The notes under the pieces: generated by a model | The model's database searches: none | Told to the model about the DNA's origin: nothing | The model's input: the letters and a program-made list of their open reading frames with translations, nothing else | Source: Actinomycetales bacterium | GTDB lineage: Bacteria > Actinomycetota > Actinomycetes > Actinomycetales > Kineosporiaceae | Assembly: GCA_012719445.1 (NCBI GenBank) | Contig: JAAYAH010000253.1 | Coordinates: 1-39,699, forward strand | Direction: 5' to 3' | DNA length: 39,699 nucleotides | Program-made: the position numbers and the translations under genes | Part shown: piece by piece, positions 30,080-37,734 of the stretch | Layout: each line of letters begins with the position of its first letter | Numbering within the stretch: position 1 is the first letter of the stretch

Positions 30080-31707
30080 CGTCCCCCTCCCATCGGAGCG
30101 CCCATGCCGCCCATCCCCGGGACACCCCGGCTGTTCGACGAACTGGAGGAGTCGGAGGAGGTCGAGGACAGGACGACGACGTCACCCTCGGACAGGCCCG
30201 AGCGGACCTCTGTCGTGCTGTTGCCCGCCAGTCCGGTCTCCACCGAGACCGTGCGGCGCGCGCCGTCCTGGAGCACCGTGACCGTGCTGGCGCGGCCGGT
30301 CGTCGTGATCGCGGACGACGGCACCGTGAGCACGTCCTCGGCGGTGCCGGTGGTGATGGTGACGGCGGCGCTGGCCCCCAGCCGGAGGCCGTCCGGCGTC
30401 GAGTCCAGCTCGACGGTGACCGGGTACTGCACGACGTTGCTGCTGGTGGTCCCTTCGAGGGAGACCTTGGTGACGGTCCCGGCCACGGTGGTGTCGGACG
30501 CCGAGAGGGTGACCTGCGCCGGCTGGCCGATCTTCACGTCGGTGACGTCGGCCTCCGCGACGTTCGCGGTGAGCTGGAACGTCCTCAGGTCGGACAGCAC
30601 GATGAAGCCGCCGCTCCCCGAAGAGGACGACGAGCCACCGGACGACCCGCTACCGGACGACCCGCTACCGGACGACCCGCCACCGGACGACCCGCCACTG
30701 GACGAGCCACCGGACGAGCCGCCCGACGAACCGGAGGACCCCGAGGAGCCGCTGGAGGAATCGGACGAGCCGCCCGACGAACCGGAGGAGCCGGAGGAGC
30801 CGGAGGAGCCGCTGGAGGAATCGGACGAGGACGACGAGCCGTCGCCGGACACCGTGTCGCCGACCGCGGCGGACACCGACATCACCGTCCCGGCGGTCGG
30901 CGCCGTCAGCGTCGTCCCGTCGAGATCCTCCTCGGCCTCGGTCACGGCGTCCCTCGCCGTCTGCAGCGCGACCGTGGCTCTGGCGACCTCGGAGTCGCTG
31001 GCACCGGCCGCGTTCTCCGCTGCCGTGGCCCGGGCCTCGGCGAGCTGGTTCTTCGCGCCGGCGAGCTTCTGCTCGGCCTCGGCGACGGCGAGGTCGTCCT
31101 TGGCCGCGGTCTCCTTCTGGCGCTCGGTTGCGGCCCGGAGCTGGGCCTCGGTGCCCGTGCCGTCCGCGAGCGCCTGCTCGGCTGCCTCGACGAGGGCCGC
31201 CTGTTCCTTCGCGTTCCGTCGGCGTTCCTTCGTCGCGGTGGCGAGGGCCAGGTCGGCCGAGGTCACCTGGAGCTTCGCGCTGGAGATGTTCAGCTGGTCC
31301 TTGCGTGCCTCGACGCCGGTCCTGCCGGCGGTGACCTCGTCGTAGGCCTCCTGCGCCGCGAGCAGGTCCGCCCGCGCCGACGCCAGCGCTCGCTCGGCGT
31401 CCGACGGGTCGATCGCTGCGAGCTTCTGACCCTTCCTCACCGTGTCGCCGGCCTCGACGTAGACGGTGGTGAGGGTGCCGCCCGAGGAGAAGTCGACGGT
31501 CGTGGACGCGGCGCTCTCGACGTTCCCCGTTCCGCTGACCGTGGCCGTGACCGTACTGCGGGACACCACCACCGTGCGGTCGGTCGTCGCCGAGACAGGC
31601 TCGGGCTCCCGCAGCGCCGCCCAGGCTCCGAAGCCGGAGCCCACGAGGAGAACGGCGAGACCCGTGTTGACCCAGCGCGGGGTGAGCTTGCGCGGAACGA
31701 GCCTCAT
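30076..31707 (-). CDS. HlyD/MacA-type membrane-fusion protein with Ser/Gly insertion
   Basis: A 543-residue extracytoplasmic adaptor. One membrane helix (about 12-32), the first lipoyl half (about 60-100; GTLTTVYVEAGDTVRKGQ), a long alpha-helical hairpin (about 102-262), the second lipoyl half (TLTAPTAGTVMSVSAAVGDTV), then beta-barrel and membrane-proximal domains (about 370-520) and a Ser/Gly/Met tail. Unusually, an 80-residue run of almost pure Ser and Gly (about 288-367) sits between the second lipoyl half and the barrel, where other MacA proteins have a few residues. ATG 31707 has GGGAG at good spacing; GTG 31779 is an alternative. It starts the export cassette and its stop overlaps the ATPase gene. 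Confidence 0.9.
   Translation of the reverse strand: MRLVPRKLTPRWVNTGLAVLLVGSGFGAWAALREPEPVSATTDRTVVVSRSTVTATVSGTGNVESAASTTVDFSSGGTLTTVYVEAGDTVRKGQKLAAIDPSDAERALASARADLLAAQEAYDEVTAGRTGVEARKDQLNISSAKLQVTSADLALATATKERRRNAKEQAALVEAAEQALADGTGTEAQLRAATERQKETAAKDDLAVAEAEQKLAGAKNQLAEARATAAENAAGASDSEVARATVALQTARDAVTEAEEDLDGTTLTAPTAGTVMSVSAAVGDTVSGDGSSSSSDSSSGSSGSSGSSGSSGGSSDSSSGSSGSSGSSGGSSGGSSSGGSSGGGSSGSGSSGSGSSGGSSSSSGSGGFIVLSDLRTFQLTANVAEADVTDVKIGQPAQVTLSASDTTVAGTVTKVSLEGTTSSNVVQYPVTVELDSTPDGLRLGASAAVTITTGTAEDVLTVPSSAITTTGRASTVTVLQDGARRTVSVETGLAGNSTTEVRSGLSEGDVVVLSSTSSDSSSSSNSRGVPGMGGMGAPMGGGR
30607..30846. repeat. Ser/Gly-coding repeat tract
   Basis: Short GC-rich units such as GACGACCCGCTACCG and GAGGAGCCG recur through 240 bases. 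They encode the poly-Ser/Gly insertion of the fusion protein in frame. Confidence 0.75.
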
Positions 31708-32033
31708 CGTCCGCTCCCGGGGTTCGAGCTGCCGCAGGGATCCACGGTCGTTCCTCCTGATCCGCCTGCCGAGGCGCACAGTGCCCTCGGGCTGACCCGG
31801 ACACGTTCTCGATCCCGGTTCGGCTGTACCCGGGAGCCGGCTGTGATCCCGTTATGAGGTGAGCGCCCGTCCCCGCGCTCGTGCCCGTGCCCGTACTCGT
31901 GACCGCACCTGCGCCGGTGCCCGTGCCCGCATCTGCGCCCTCGATCGGTGGCCGATCGGGCCCATAACCCAGGAATGAGGCCCATTGGCCACCGGTCGCG
32001 GGTGGGTGGGCTGGTGGAGCCGCTGCGACCCGG
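31708..32033. other. 326-base region upstream of the export cassette
   Basis: It should contain the promoter of the cassette and the terminator of the upstream membrane-protein gene. I see no clear -35/-10 pair. Bases 31865-31935 are an imperfect array of GTGCCCGTGCCC-like words. Two GGCCCAT words in direct repeat lie 20 bases apart near 31959-31985. No gene. Confidence 0.45.
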
Positions 32034-33056
32034 TCAGACGTCGAGGCGGGAGAGTGCCCTGCGGACGAGGCTGATCGCGGCGTCGGCGTCGACCCTTCCG
32101 TGGCGTTGCACCCGGACGGCGAAGGTGTGCCGGGGAGCGAACACCGCGAGCAGGCTGCCGTGGAACCGGACCCGGGCGCCGAGGCCGGGGATGTCCCGGG
32201 GCAGCGGGCCGGTGCCGAGCGGCCACCATGCCTCGGCGTCCCGGATCAGCGGGATCATGGCAGCGGCAGCGGTCCGGTTGGTGGCGGAGAAGACCTCGAC
32301 GACGTCGAGGGAGCGGCCGTGCGACACCGGGAGGGCGCCGATCGGGAGGTAGGTCCAGGCGCGGATGCCCGGGACCGGCGAGGTACCGGACAGCACCGGC
32401 AGCGGCTCGCCGCGGACCCCGCAGCCGAGTGCGGCCACGGCGTCCGCCGGGGTCACCAGGGCTCTCGGGTCGAGGGCACCGTCCGGGCCGGGAGTCGGTG
32501 GCGGGGCGGGCGGCAGCGGACCGGTGCGGACCTCGAGGGTGTGCACGTACCGCAGCAGCCGGCTCACCCGGACCAGGACATCGGAACCGACCACCGCCCA
32601 GTCGTAGAGGTCACCGCCGATCCGGAGCGCGCGGATCGGCTCCTGGCTGCCGTCGTCGACGACGATCCAGAACCGGCGCCGGCCGATGGCGCTGACGTCA
32701 CCGACCCGCTCCCGCGAGGTCCGCGCCACGACCCGTCCCCGGACGGTGACCCGGAGCACGAGGTCGAGCAGGGCGACGGCGATGACCACGAGACAGGCCA
32801 GCAGGACGAGCCACAGCACGGGAGGAGCAGCGTTCGCGGCCCACCGGAGGGCCGCTGATCCGGACCGGTCGTAGCGCGAGCTCAGCCAGCCGAGGACGAA
32901 GGCCGTCGCCGCCAGCGCGAGCAGGGTCGCCACGAGAGCAGCCGGGGTGGTCGCGGTGCGGGGGTACCGGATGCGGACCTGCCGTGGGACGCCGCGCACC
33001 GTGGACCATGCGGTGTCCTCACCAGATCTCACAGTCCGAATTGTGAGGCGTGGCAC
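32034..33056 (-). CDS. Two-pass membrane protein of unknown function in the TCS operon
   Basis: A 340-residue protein. Two membrane helices (about 38-60 and 75-105) are followed by a cytoplasmic region with a small beta-rich domain (about 110-170; RRFWIVVDDGSQEPIRALRI, VGSDVLVRVS) of a type recurring in actinobacterial membrane proteins, and a C-terminal domain (about 205-340; GIRAWTYLPIGALP, VEVFSATNRT, ALSRLDV). I do not recognise a named family. GTG 33056 is chosen for its GGAGG five bases upstream; upstream frame continues only as a shadow of the kinase tail. It lies 34 bases after the kinase stop, so it is probably the third gene of the two-component operon and may modulate sensing. Confidence 0.75.
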   Translation of the reverse strand: MPRLTIRTVRSGEDTAWSTVRGVPRQVRIRYPRTATTPAALVATLLALAATAFVLGWLSSRYDRSGSAALRWAANAAPPVLWLVLLACLVVIAVALLDLVLRVTVRGRVVARTSRERVGDVSAIGRRRFWIVVDDGSQEPIRALRIGGDLYDWAVVGSDVLVRVSRLLRYVHTLEVRTGPLPPAPPPTPGPDGALDPRALVTPADAVAALGCGVRGEPLPVLSGTSPVPGIRAWTYLPIGALPVSHGRSLDVVEVFSATNRTAAAAMIPLIRDAEAWWPLGTGPLPRDIPGLGARVRFHGSLLAVFAPRHTFAVRVQRHGRVDADAAISLVRRALSRLDV

Positions 33057-33090
33057 CGGTTCCTCCAAGACCTCCGGTCTCGGGGGTTCC

Positions 33091-35169
33091 TCACGTACCG
33101 GTGGAGGGCTCCTCGCGTGTGCATCGCGTGGTGCGCCCGGTTCCGGCGACGCGGGTGCCCTGCCCGGTGTCGTCGACGGGGGGATGGTTCCCGGTCCCGG
33201 GGTCGCCGGTGCCCTCTGTGGTCCGGGGGCTCGCGGTGCCCTCCCCGGGGTCCGGGTCCCGGGCGCCGTCGTCACCCCGGTCCTCGTCACCCGGGTCCTC
33301 GTCACCCCGGTCGTCGTCACCCCGGTCGTCGTCACCCGGGTCCTCGTCACCCGGGTCGCTGTCCGGGCTGGTGTCGTCCGGATCGGCGTCCGTGGGGTCG
33401 GCGTCACCCGGGTCGTCGTGCAGGTCGTCCGTTGGATCGTCGTCCGTGGAGGGCGGCGCGTCGTCCGGGGAGGACACCGCGCCCGGCAGGCGCACCTCGA
33501 ACCGGGTGGCCCCCGGTTCGCTGGTGACCGCGACCGTGCCGCCGTGGGATTCGACGATCGCGGCGACGATCGCGAGACCAAGGCCGGTGCTGCCCGCCGT
33601 CCTCGACCGGGAGAAGTCGCCGCGGACGAACCGGGCGAAGACGTCGGCCTGGAGGTCGGCGGGGATGCCCGGCCCGTCGTCCGTCACCGTGATCAGTGCG
33701 CTGGGGTATCCGTCGTCGCAGGTGTCGAGGGCGAGCCGGACCCGGGTGCCCGGCGGGGTGTGGCACCGGGCGTTCGCCAGCAGGTTCGCGACGACGTGGT
33801 GCAGGCGGAGCTTGTCGCCCGGGACGACGACGGGCTCGGCCGGGAGGGCGAGCTCCCAACGGTGGTCCGGTCCGGCCGCGCGGGCGTCCTCGACGCCCTC
33901 GAGGCAGAGCAGGGTCAGGTCGACGGGGTCGCGGTCGAGCGGACGTCCCGCGTCGAGCCGGGCGAGCAGCAGCAGCTCGTCGACGAGGGTGCTCATCCGC
34001 AGGGTGGCGGACTCGACCCGGTCGAGGGCCTGGGCGACGTCCGGCGGGACGGCGTCGCGGCGGGGGCGGGTCAGCTCGGCGTAGCCGCGGATCGCCGCGA
34101 GCGGGGTGCGCAGTTCGTGGCTGGCGTCGGCGACGAACCGGCGGACCCGGGTCTCGTTGGCGTGCCGGGCGTTCAGCGCGGCTGCCACGTGTTCGAGCAG
34201 CCGGTTGAGCGCGGCGCCCATCCGGCCGACCTCGGTGCGAGGGTCGGTGTCGGTGCCGGGCACCCGCACGGCGAGGGCGACCTCGCCCCGGTCAAGGGTC
34301 ATCTCGGTGACCCTGGCGGCGGTGGCGGCCATCCGGCGCAGCGGGTCGAGGGCGCGGCGCACCATGAGCCAGCCGAGCATGCCGACCAGGACGAGGGTGT
34401 ACAGGGCGACGACGGTGACGACCCCGGCGGACCGGTAGGTCGTCGCCTCGATCTCGGCGAGCGGGAGTCCGGTGATCACCACCGAGCCGTCGGGGGCACG
34501 GGTCGCCACCAGCCGGTAGGCGCCGAGGGATCCGAGGTCTCGGGTGTGTGGGCGGGTGTCCACCGGTAGTCGCCGGAGCACGTCCTGCTGGACGCCGGGG
34601 ACCGGCAGCGACTCACCGTCCCTGGTCAGCACCCCCGCCCGGACCAGGACTCCGTCGTCGACGATCGCGCCGAGGGTGCCCTCGCGCTGGCCGGGGGTGA
34701 GCAGGAACGGGGGTGGCACCCGAGGGCCGTCGAACCGGTGCGAGGGGTCCGTCTCCCCGGGGGGTCGGTCCCGGGGGACGCCGTCCTGGGAGGCACTGTC
34801 CTGGGAGGCACTGTCCTGGGAGGTGCCCTCGGGAGAGGCACTGTCCGGAGGGGGAGGGTCGAGGGGAAGGGCGGATCCTCCGGCCCCCGTGTCGTTCGGG
34901 TCGTGGTCGGTCGGCGGCGGTGGCGGTCGGAACCGGCCGGCGGTTGCGGTGGATCGGTCGGTGAGCTGGTCGTCGAGACGATCGAGCAGGAAGCCGTGCA
35001 GGGAGGTGACGGTGACCGTGCCCACGACGGCGCAGGCCGCGGCGAGCAGCGTGACCAGCGAGACGACGAGTCGGGCCCGCAGGGACATCCGGGCCCGACG
35101 GCGACCGTGGCTCGGTGACCGCGCCGGCCCGGCGCGCCAACGCCGGCCTCGGCGACGTTCGGCGGTCAC
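33091..35169 (-). CDS. Sensor histidine kinase
   Basis: A 692-residue membrane kinase paired with the OmpR-type regulator. Two membrane helices (about 33-55 and 249-270) flank an outer sensor domain with a Pro/Asp/Ser-rich insertion (about 81-145, with SQDSASQDSASQD repeats). HAMP about 270-330, HisKA with His351 in ASHELRTP, and HATPase with N-box NLLANARCHT (462-471), DDGPGIP (497-503) and STGLGLAI (527-534). After residue 565 comes a 128-residue Asp/Gly/Pro tail made of DPGDEDRGDD-like repeats, which no standard kinase has. GTG 35169 lies 7 bases past the regulator stop; ATG 35088 is an alternative, and neither has a good Shine-Dalgarno. The signal is unknown. Confidence 0.92.
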   Translation of the reverse strand: MTAERRRGRRWRAGPARSPSHGRRRARMSLRARLVVSLVTLLAAACAVVGTVTVTSLHGFLLDRLDDQLTDRSTATAGRFRPPPPPTDHDPNDTGAGGSALPLDPPPPDSASPEGTSQDSASQDSASQDGVPRDRPPGETDPSHRFDGPRVPPPFLLTPGQREGTLGAIVDDGVLVRAGVLTRDGESLPVPGVQQDVLRRLPVDTRPHTRDLGSLGAYRLVATRAPDGSVVITGLPLAEIEATTYRSAGVVTVVALYTLVLVGMLGWLMVRRALDPLRRMAATAARVTEMTLDRGEVALAVRVPGTDTDPRTEVGRMGAALNRLLEHVAAALNARHANETRVRRFVADASHELRTPLAAIRGYAELTRPRRDAVPPDVAQALDRVESATLRMSTLVDELLLLARLDAGRPLDRDPVDLTLLCLEGVEDARAAGPDHRWELALPAEPVVVPGDKLRLHHVVANLLANARCHTPPGTRVRLALDTCDDGYPSALITVTDDGPGIPADLQADVFARFVRGDFSRSRTAGSTGLGLAIVAAIVESHGGTVAVTSEPGATRFEVRLPGAVSSPDDAPPSTDDDPTDDLHDDPGDADPTDADPDDTSPDSDPGDEDPGDDDRGDDDRGDEDPGDEDRGDDGARDPDPGEGTASPRTTEGTGDPGTGNHPPVDDTGQGTRVAGTGRTTRCTREEPSTGT
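33240..33480. repeat. 15-bp tandem repeats encoding the Asp-rich kinase tail
   Basis: Units such as GTCCTCGTCACCCGG and GTCGTCGTCACCCCG repeat about ten times, densest at 33275-33360, in frame with the histidine kinase on the minus strand. Confidence 0.75.
34784..34830. repeat. 18-bp direct repeats in kinase sensor region
   Basis: GTCCTGGGAGGCACT recurs two to three times, encoding the SQDSA units of the outer sensor segment. Confidence 0.65.
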
Positions 35170-35176
35170 GTGCTCG

Positions 35177-35905
35177 TCACGTGGCCGGCTTGAGGACGTA
35201 GCCCGCCCCGCGCACGGTGTGGATCATCGGGGTCCGCCCGGCGTCGATCTTCTTGCGCAGGTAGGAGATGTACAGCTCGACGACGTTGGCCTGCCCGCCG
35301 AAGTCGTAGCGCCAGACCCGGTCGAGGATCTGGGCCTTGCTGAGCACCCGGCGCGGGTGGCGCATCAGGTAGCGCAGCAGCTCGAACTCGGTGGCGGTGA
35401 GCTGGATCGACTGCCCCTCCCGGTACACCTCGTGGCTGTCCTCGTCGAGGGTGAGATCGCCGACCCGGAGGACGGCGTCGCGCTCCACCGGGACCGCGCG
35501 CCGGACCAGGGCTCGCACCCTCGCGATGACCTCCTCCAGGCTGAACGGCTTGGTCACATAGTCGTCCCCCCCGGCGGTGAGGCCCGCCACACGGTCCTCG
35601 ACGGAGTCCCGCGCGGTGAGGAAGAGCACCGGGACGGAGGGTTTCTCGCTGCGCAGCCGGCGCAGGATCTCCAGGCCATGGAGATCAGGCAGCATGATGT
35701 CGAGCACGACGGCGTCGGGGTCGAAGTCGGTGGCCTCCCGAAGTGCCTGCGTGCCGTCGGCCGCCGTGCGCACGACGCAGCCCTCGTACCGCAGGGCCAT
35801 CGCCAGGAGGTCGCTGATGGTCGGCTCGTCGTCGACCACGAGGACCCGGATCCCGGAGCCGTCGGGACGCACCATTGCCGACGCGCGTTGCGACCCGGTG
35901 TTCAT
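35177..35905 (-). CDS. OmpR/PhoB-family response regulator
   Basis: A 242-residue DNA-binding regulator. Receiver domain about 19-130, with acidic pocket DDE (25-27), phospho-acceptor Asp69 in VVLDIMLPD and the TKPFSLEE lysine. The winged helix is at about 140-240 (LTATEFELLRYLMRHP, VVELYISYLRKKIDAG, IHTVRGAGYVLKP). The close pattern to mycobacterial TcrX/TrcR-type regulators suggests the same subfamily, not a specific orthologue. ATG 35905 is used; ATG 35875 would also keep the receiver. Two AACCTGTG repeats with an 11-bp period lie about 45 bases upstream and fit OmpR-type tandem binding, so autoregulation is likely. The kinase follows 7 bases later. Confidence 0.93.
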   Translation of the reverse strand: MNTGSQRASAMVRPDGSGIRVLVVDDEPTISDLLAMALRYEGCVVRTAADGTQALREATDFDPDAVVLDIMLPDLHGLEILRRLRSEKPSVPVLFLTARDSVEDRVAGLTAGGDDYVTKPFSLEEVIARVRALVRRAVPVERDAVLRVGDLTLDEDSHEVYREGQSIQLTATEFELLRYLMRHPRRVLSKAQILDRVWRYDFGGQANVVELYISYLRKKIDAGRTPMIHTVRGAGYVLKPAT

Positions 35906-35948
35906 GGGGATCAACAGTGTCCCGCCTTCCTGTGAGGGAGACCGGACG

Positions 35949-35967
35949 AACCTGTGTGCAACCTGTG
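35949..35967. promoter_or_regulatory. Direct repeat, likely response-regulator binding site
   Basis: AACCTGTG at 35949-35956 and again at 35960-35967. The 11-bp period is what tandem OmpR-type monomers occupy on one face of DNA. It lies 44-62 bases upstream of the regulator start. Confidence 0.6.
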
Positions 35968-36061
35968 CACAACGAGGGCTTCCCGGAGCGGGCGGACGGT
36001 GAACTCGGCATGATCGTGAGGTCACGGCGTTCTCCACTGTACTGATCAGCAACGTGGGTGA

Positions 36062-36070
36062 TGTGGATAA
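36062..36070 (-). promoter_or_regulatory. DnaA-box match
   Basis: TTATCCACA on the minus strand, a perfect consensus match in the intergenic region. A single box may be chance; a related TTGTGCACA lies 90 bases away. Confidence 0.35.
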
Positions 36071-36117
36071 CGTCGTCGCGTGACGTCACAACACCGCCCG
36101 ACGTCGACCCCCTTCCA

Positions 36118-36233
36118 CGGCACGAGAAGGCGGTCTCCTCGGCACGGGAGGACGGCGTCGTCGGCACGAGAAGGCGGTCTCCTCGGCACGAGGCGGCCTC
36201 CTTCGTACGAGAAGGCGGTCACTCGGGCACGAG
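36118..36233. repeat. 29-bp direct repeats, 44-bp period
   Basis: The same 29-base word (begins CGGCACGAGAAGGCGG) occurs at 36118-36146 and 36162-36190, with a diverged third copy at about 36206-36233. Only three copies and no cas genes, so it is not a CRISPR array. Confidence 0.8.
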
Positions 36234-36294
36234 ATCGCGGCGTCCGAGGACACCCCTCACCCTGGGTGTGACCCTGAGTGAGAGAGTGGTCACT

Positions 36295-36318
36295 CACAGA
36301 TCCGCCGGTGGATCTGTG
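36295..36318. promoter_or_regulatory. Inverted repeat upstream of M15-like gene
   Basis: CACAGATCC (36295-36303) and GGATCTGTG (36310-36318) are perfect 9-bp arms with a 6-base centre, 20 bases before the GTG at 36339. It could be an operator or an mRNA hairpin near the ribosome-binding site. Confidence 0.5.
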
Positions 36319-36338
36319 GGACTCATCTCGGGAGCAGC

Positions 36339-37535
36339 GTGTCGACCGTGCCATCGAACCCTGACCCGTCCGTCCCGGCGGGAACGGCAGTAGCCGGGGC
36401 CGGCCACCTGAGCAGGAGGACCCTCCTCACCGGAGCCCTCGGAACGACGTTCGGCGCCCTCGTCACGGTCGGTGCCACCGGGGTGGTGGCCGGGTGCGGG
36501 GCAGCCGGTGACGGGAGGACCACCTCCCGGTACCGCCTGGACTGGGACCCGCCCACGACGACCTCACCGGCGGGCAGCGCCGGGTCGGTGACGGGCTCAG
36601 CCGCGGTGTCGGCCTCTGCAGCCGATCCGGCCTCGGCGACCTCGGCGGGCGTGCAGCGCGGACAGGGAGGGGCGCCGTCCCCGGGGGGGCAGGGCACACT
36701 CCCCGACCCGCCGGTCTTCAGGCTGCACCCGGGGGAGGTGGAACCGGCCTGCAAGCGGGCCGCCGTCAGCGCCCTGCGCGCCGCCTTCACCTGGGATCCC
36801 CCGACGGACGGCGGGAGCGTCCGGGCTGTCGGGGCAGCGCTGCCCGCCCGGTCGGCCCACCTGGCCAGGGACCTGAAGTCCCTGCTCACCCCGGCGGCGG
36901 CGTCCCGGCTGGCCATCGTCTACCCGCAGTACGGCGGACTGGCGGCCGACCGTCGCACGGCGAGCGTCATGGTGAGCGCCGAACGCACCTACCTCGCCGA
37001 GGCCGGTGGTGAGGTCCGTCGCCGGGGGTTCACGGTGGACGTGCGGCTGAACCGGACCGCCTCGGGGTGGCGGGTCACCAGGGTGCGGGTGCCGCGGGTG
37101 CCGGAACGCCGGTCCGAGCTCCCCCGGGCCACCCGGAGGCTGCTGGGGGAGGAGAACCTCGTCCTGCCCAGCGCCGCCCGGGCCGACCTGGCGGGCGGGC
37201 TCGTCGACCCGCGGGTGGTCGCCCTGCTCACCGTGCTGTGCCGGCGGTGGAAGCTCAGCGTGCAGGAGTTCCAGGCTGGACATCCGGTGAACGTGTTCGG
37301 GACCGAGCGGATGTCGAACCACACCCGGGGCCGGGCGGTGGACGTCTGGGCGATCGACGGGATTCCCGTGATCGCCCAGAGCCGGTCCGCCTGGCGCGCC
37401 GTGATGCGGGCGGCCCACGAGTTCGGCGCCGACGAGATCGGGGGTCCCCGGGACCTGGACGGGGTACCGGGCAGGCCGTACTTCTCCGACCACGTCCACC
37501 AGGACCACCTCCACCTCGGCTTCGACGCGAACTGA
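36339..37535 (+). CDS. Tat-exported lipoprotein with M15-type zinc peptidase motif
   Basis: A 398-residue predicted outer-face lipoprotein. The N-terminus has a twin-arginine LSRRTLL (24-30) and hydrophobic core ending in the lipobox VAGC (Cys53). A Gly/Ser/Ala-rich linker (about 60-125) and a middle domain (about 130-255) with an NTF2-like look follow. The C-terminal domain (about 295-398) contains SNHTRGRAVD (326-335), which fits the SxHxxGxAxD zinc-ligand motif of M15 D-Ala-D-Ala carboxypeptidases, and DHLHLGF (389-395) as the closing histidine ligand. The likely zinc ligands are His328, Asp335 and His390 or His392. If active it would trim peptidoglycan stem peptides. GTG 36339 has GGGAG just upstream. 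It stands alone and ends at a hairpin. Confidence 0.7.
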   Translation: MSTVPSNPDPSVPAGTAVAGAGHLSRRTLLTGALGTTFGALVTVGATGVVAGCGAAGDGRTTSRYRLDWDPPTTTSPAGSAGSVTGSAAVSASAADPASATSAGVQRGQGGAPSPGGQGTLPDPPVFRLHPGEVEPACKRAAVSALRAAFTWDPPTDGGSVRAVGAALPARSAHLARDLKSLLTPAAASRLAIVYPQYGGLAADRRTASVMVSAERTYLAEAGGEVRRRGFTVDVRLNRTASGWRVTRVRVPRVPERRSELPRATRRLLGEENLVLPSAARADLAGGLVDPRVVALLTVLCRRWKLSVQEFQAGHPVNVFGTERMSNHTRGRAVDVWAIDGIPVIAQSRSAWRAVMRAAHEFGADEIGGPRDLDGVPGRPYFSDHVHQDHLHLGFDAN

Positions 37536-37583
37536 CCTCCACCGCGGGTCTCCACCCCGAAGGGGAGAGGTCCCCGCGGAGGA
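37536..37583 (+). terminator. Hairpin terminator of the M15-like gene
   Basis: CCGCGGG (37542-37548) pairs with CCCGCGG (37573-37579), and inside it CCCC-GAA-GGGG (37555-37565) forms a second stem. The nested hairpin starts right at the stop codon. No T-run. Confidence 0.6.
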
Positions 37584-37734
37584 TCTGACCGCCCTCACCC
37601 GGAGCAGCCGTCTCGCGGGTTCACCGGGCAGGTACGGAGGGAGTCCTCCCCTCGGGTCGGGAGGCACGCCTCATTCCGGCGAGCCGGCCGCGGGCGTGGA
37701 ATGGCAACCGCGCCCAAACGAGGAGGCGGTGGCC

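Larger units (their letters stand above)
35906..36338. other. 433-base divergent intergenic region with several repeats
   Basis: It separates the regulator operon (leftward) from the M15-like lipoprotein gene (rightward) and so carries both promoters. Features: tandem regulator site 35949-35967, TTGTGCACA-like 9-mer 35964-35972 (minus), DnaA-box 36062-36070, 29-bp repeats 36118-36233, and an inverted repeat 36295-36318. The open frames here encode only Arg/Ser-rich noise. Confidence 0.55.

Noticed and set aside
36118-36233. Possible CRISPR array
   Set aside because: Only two perfect repeats, a 15-base spacer and no cas genes.
36080-36271. Small frames across the 29-bp repeats
   Set aside because: Arg/Ser-rich translation, no ribosome-binding site, and repeats that are not multiples of three in period (44 bases).
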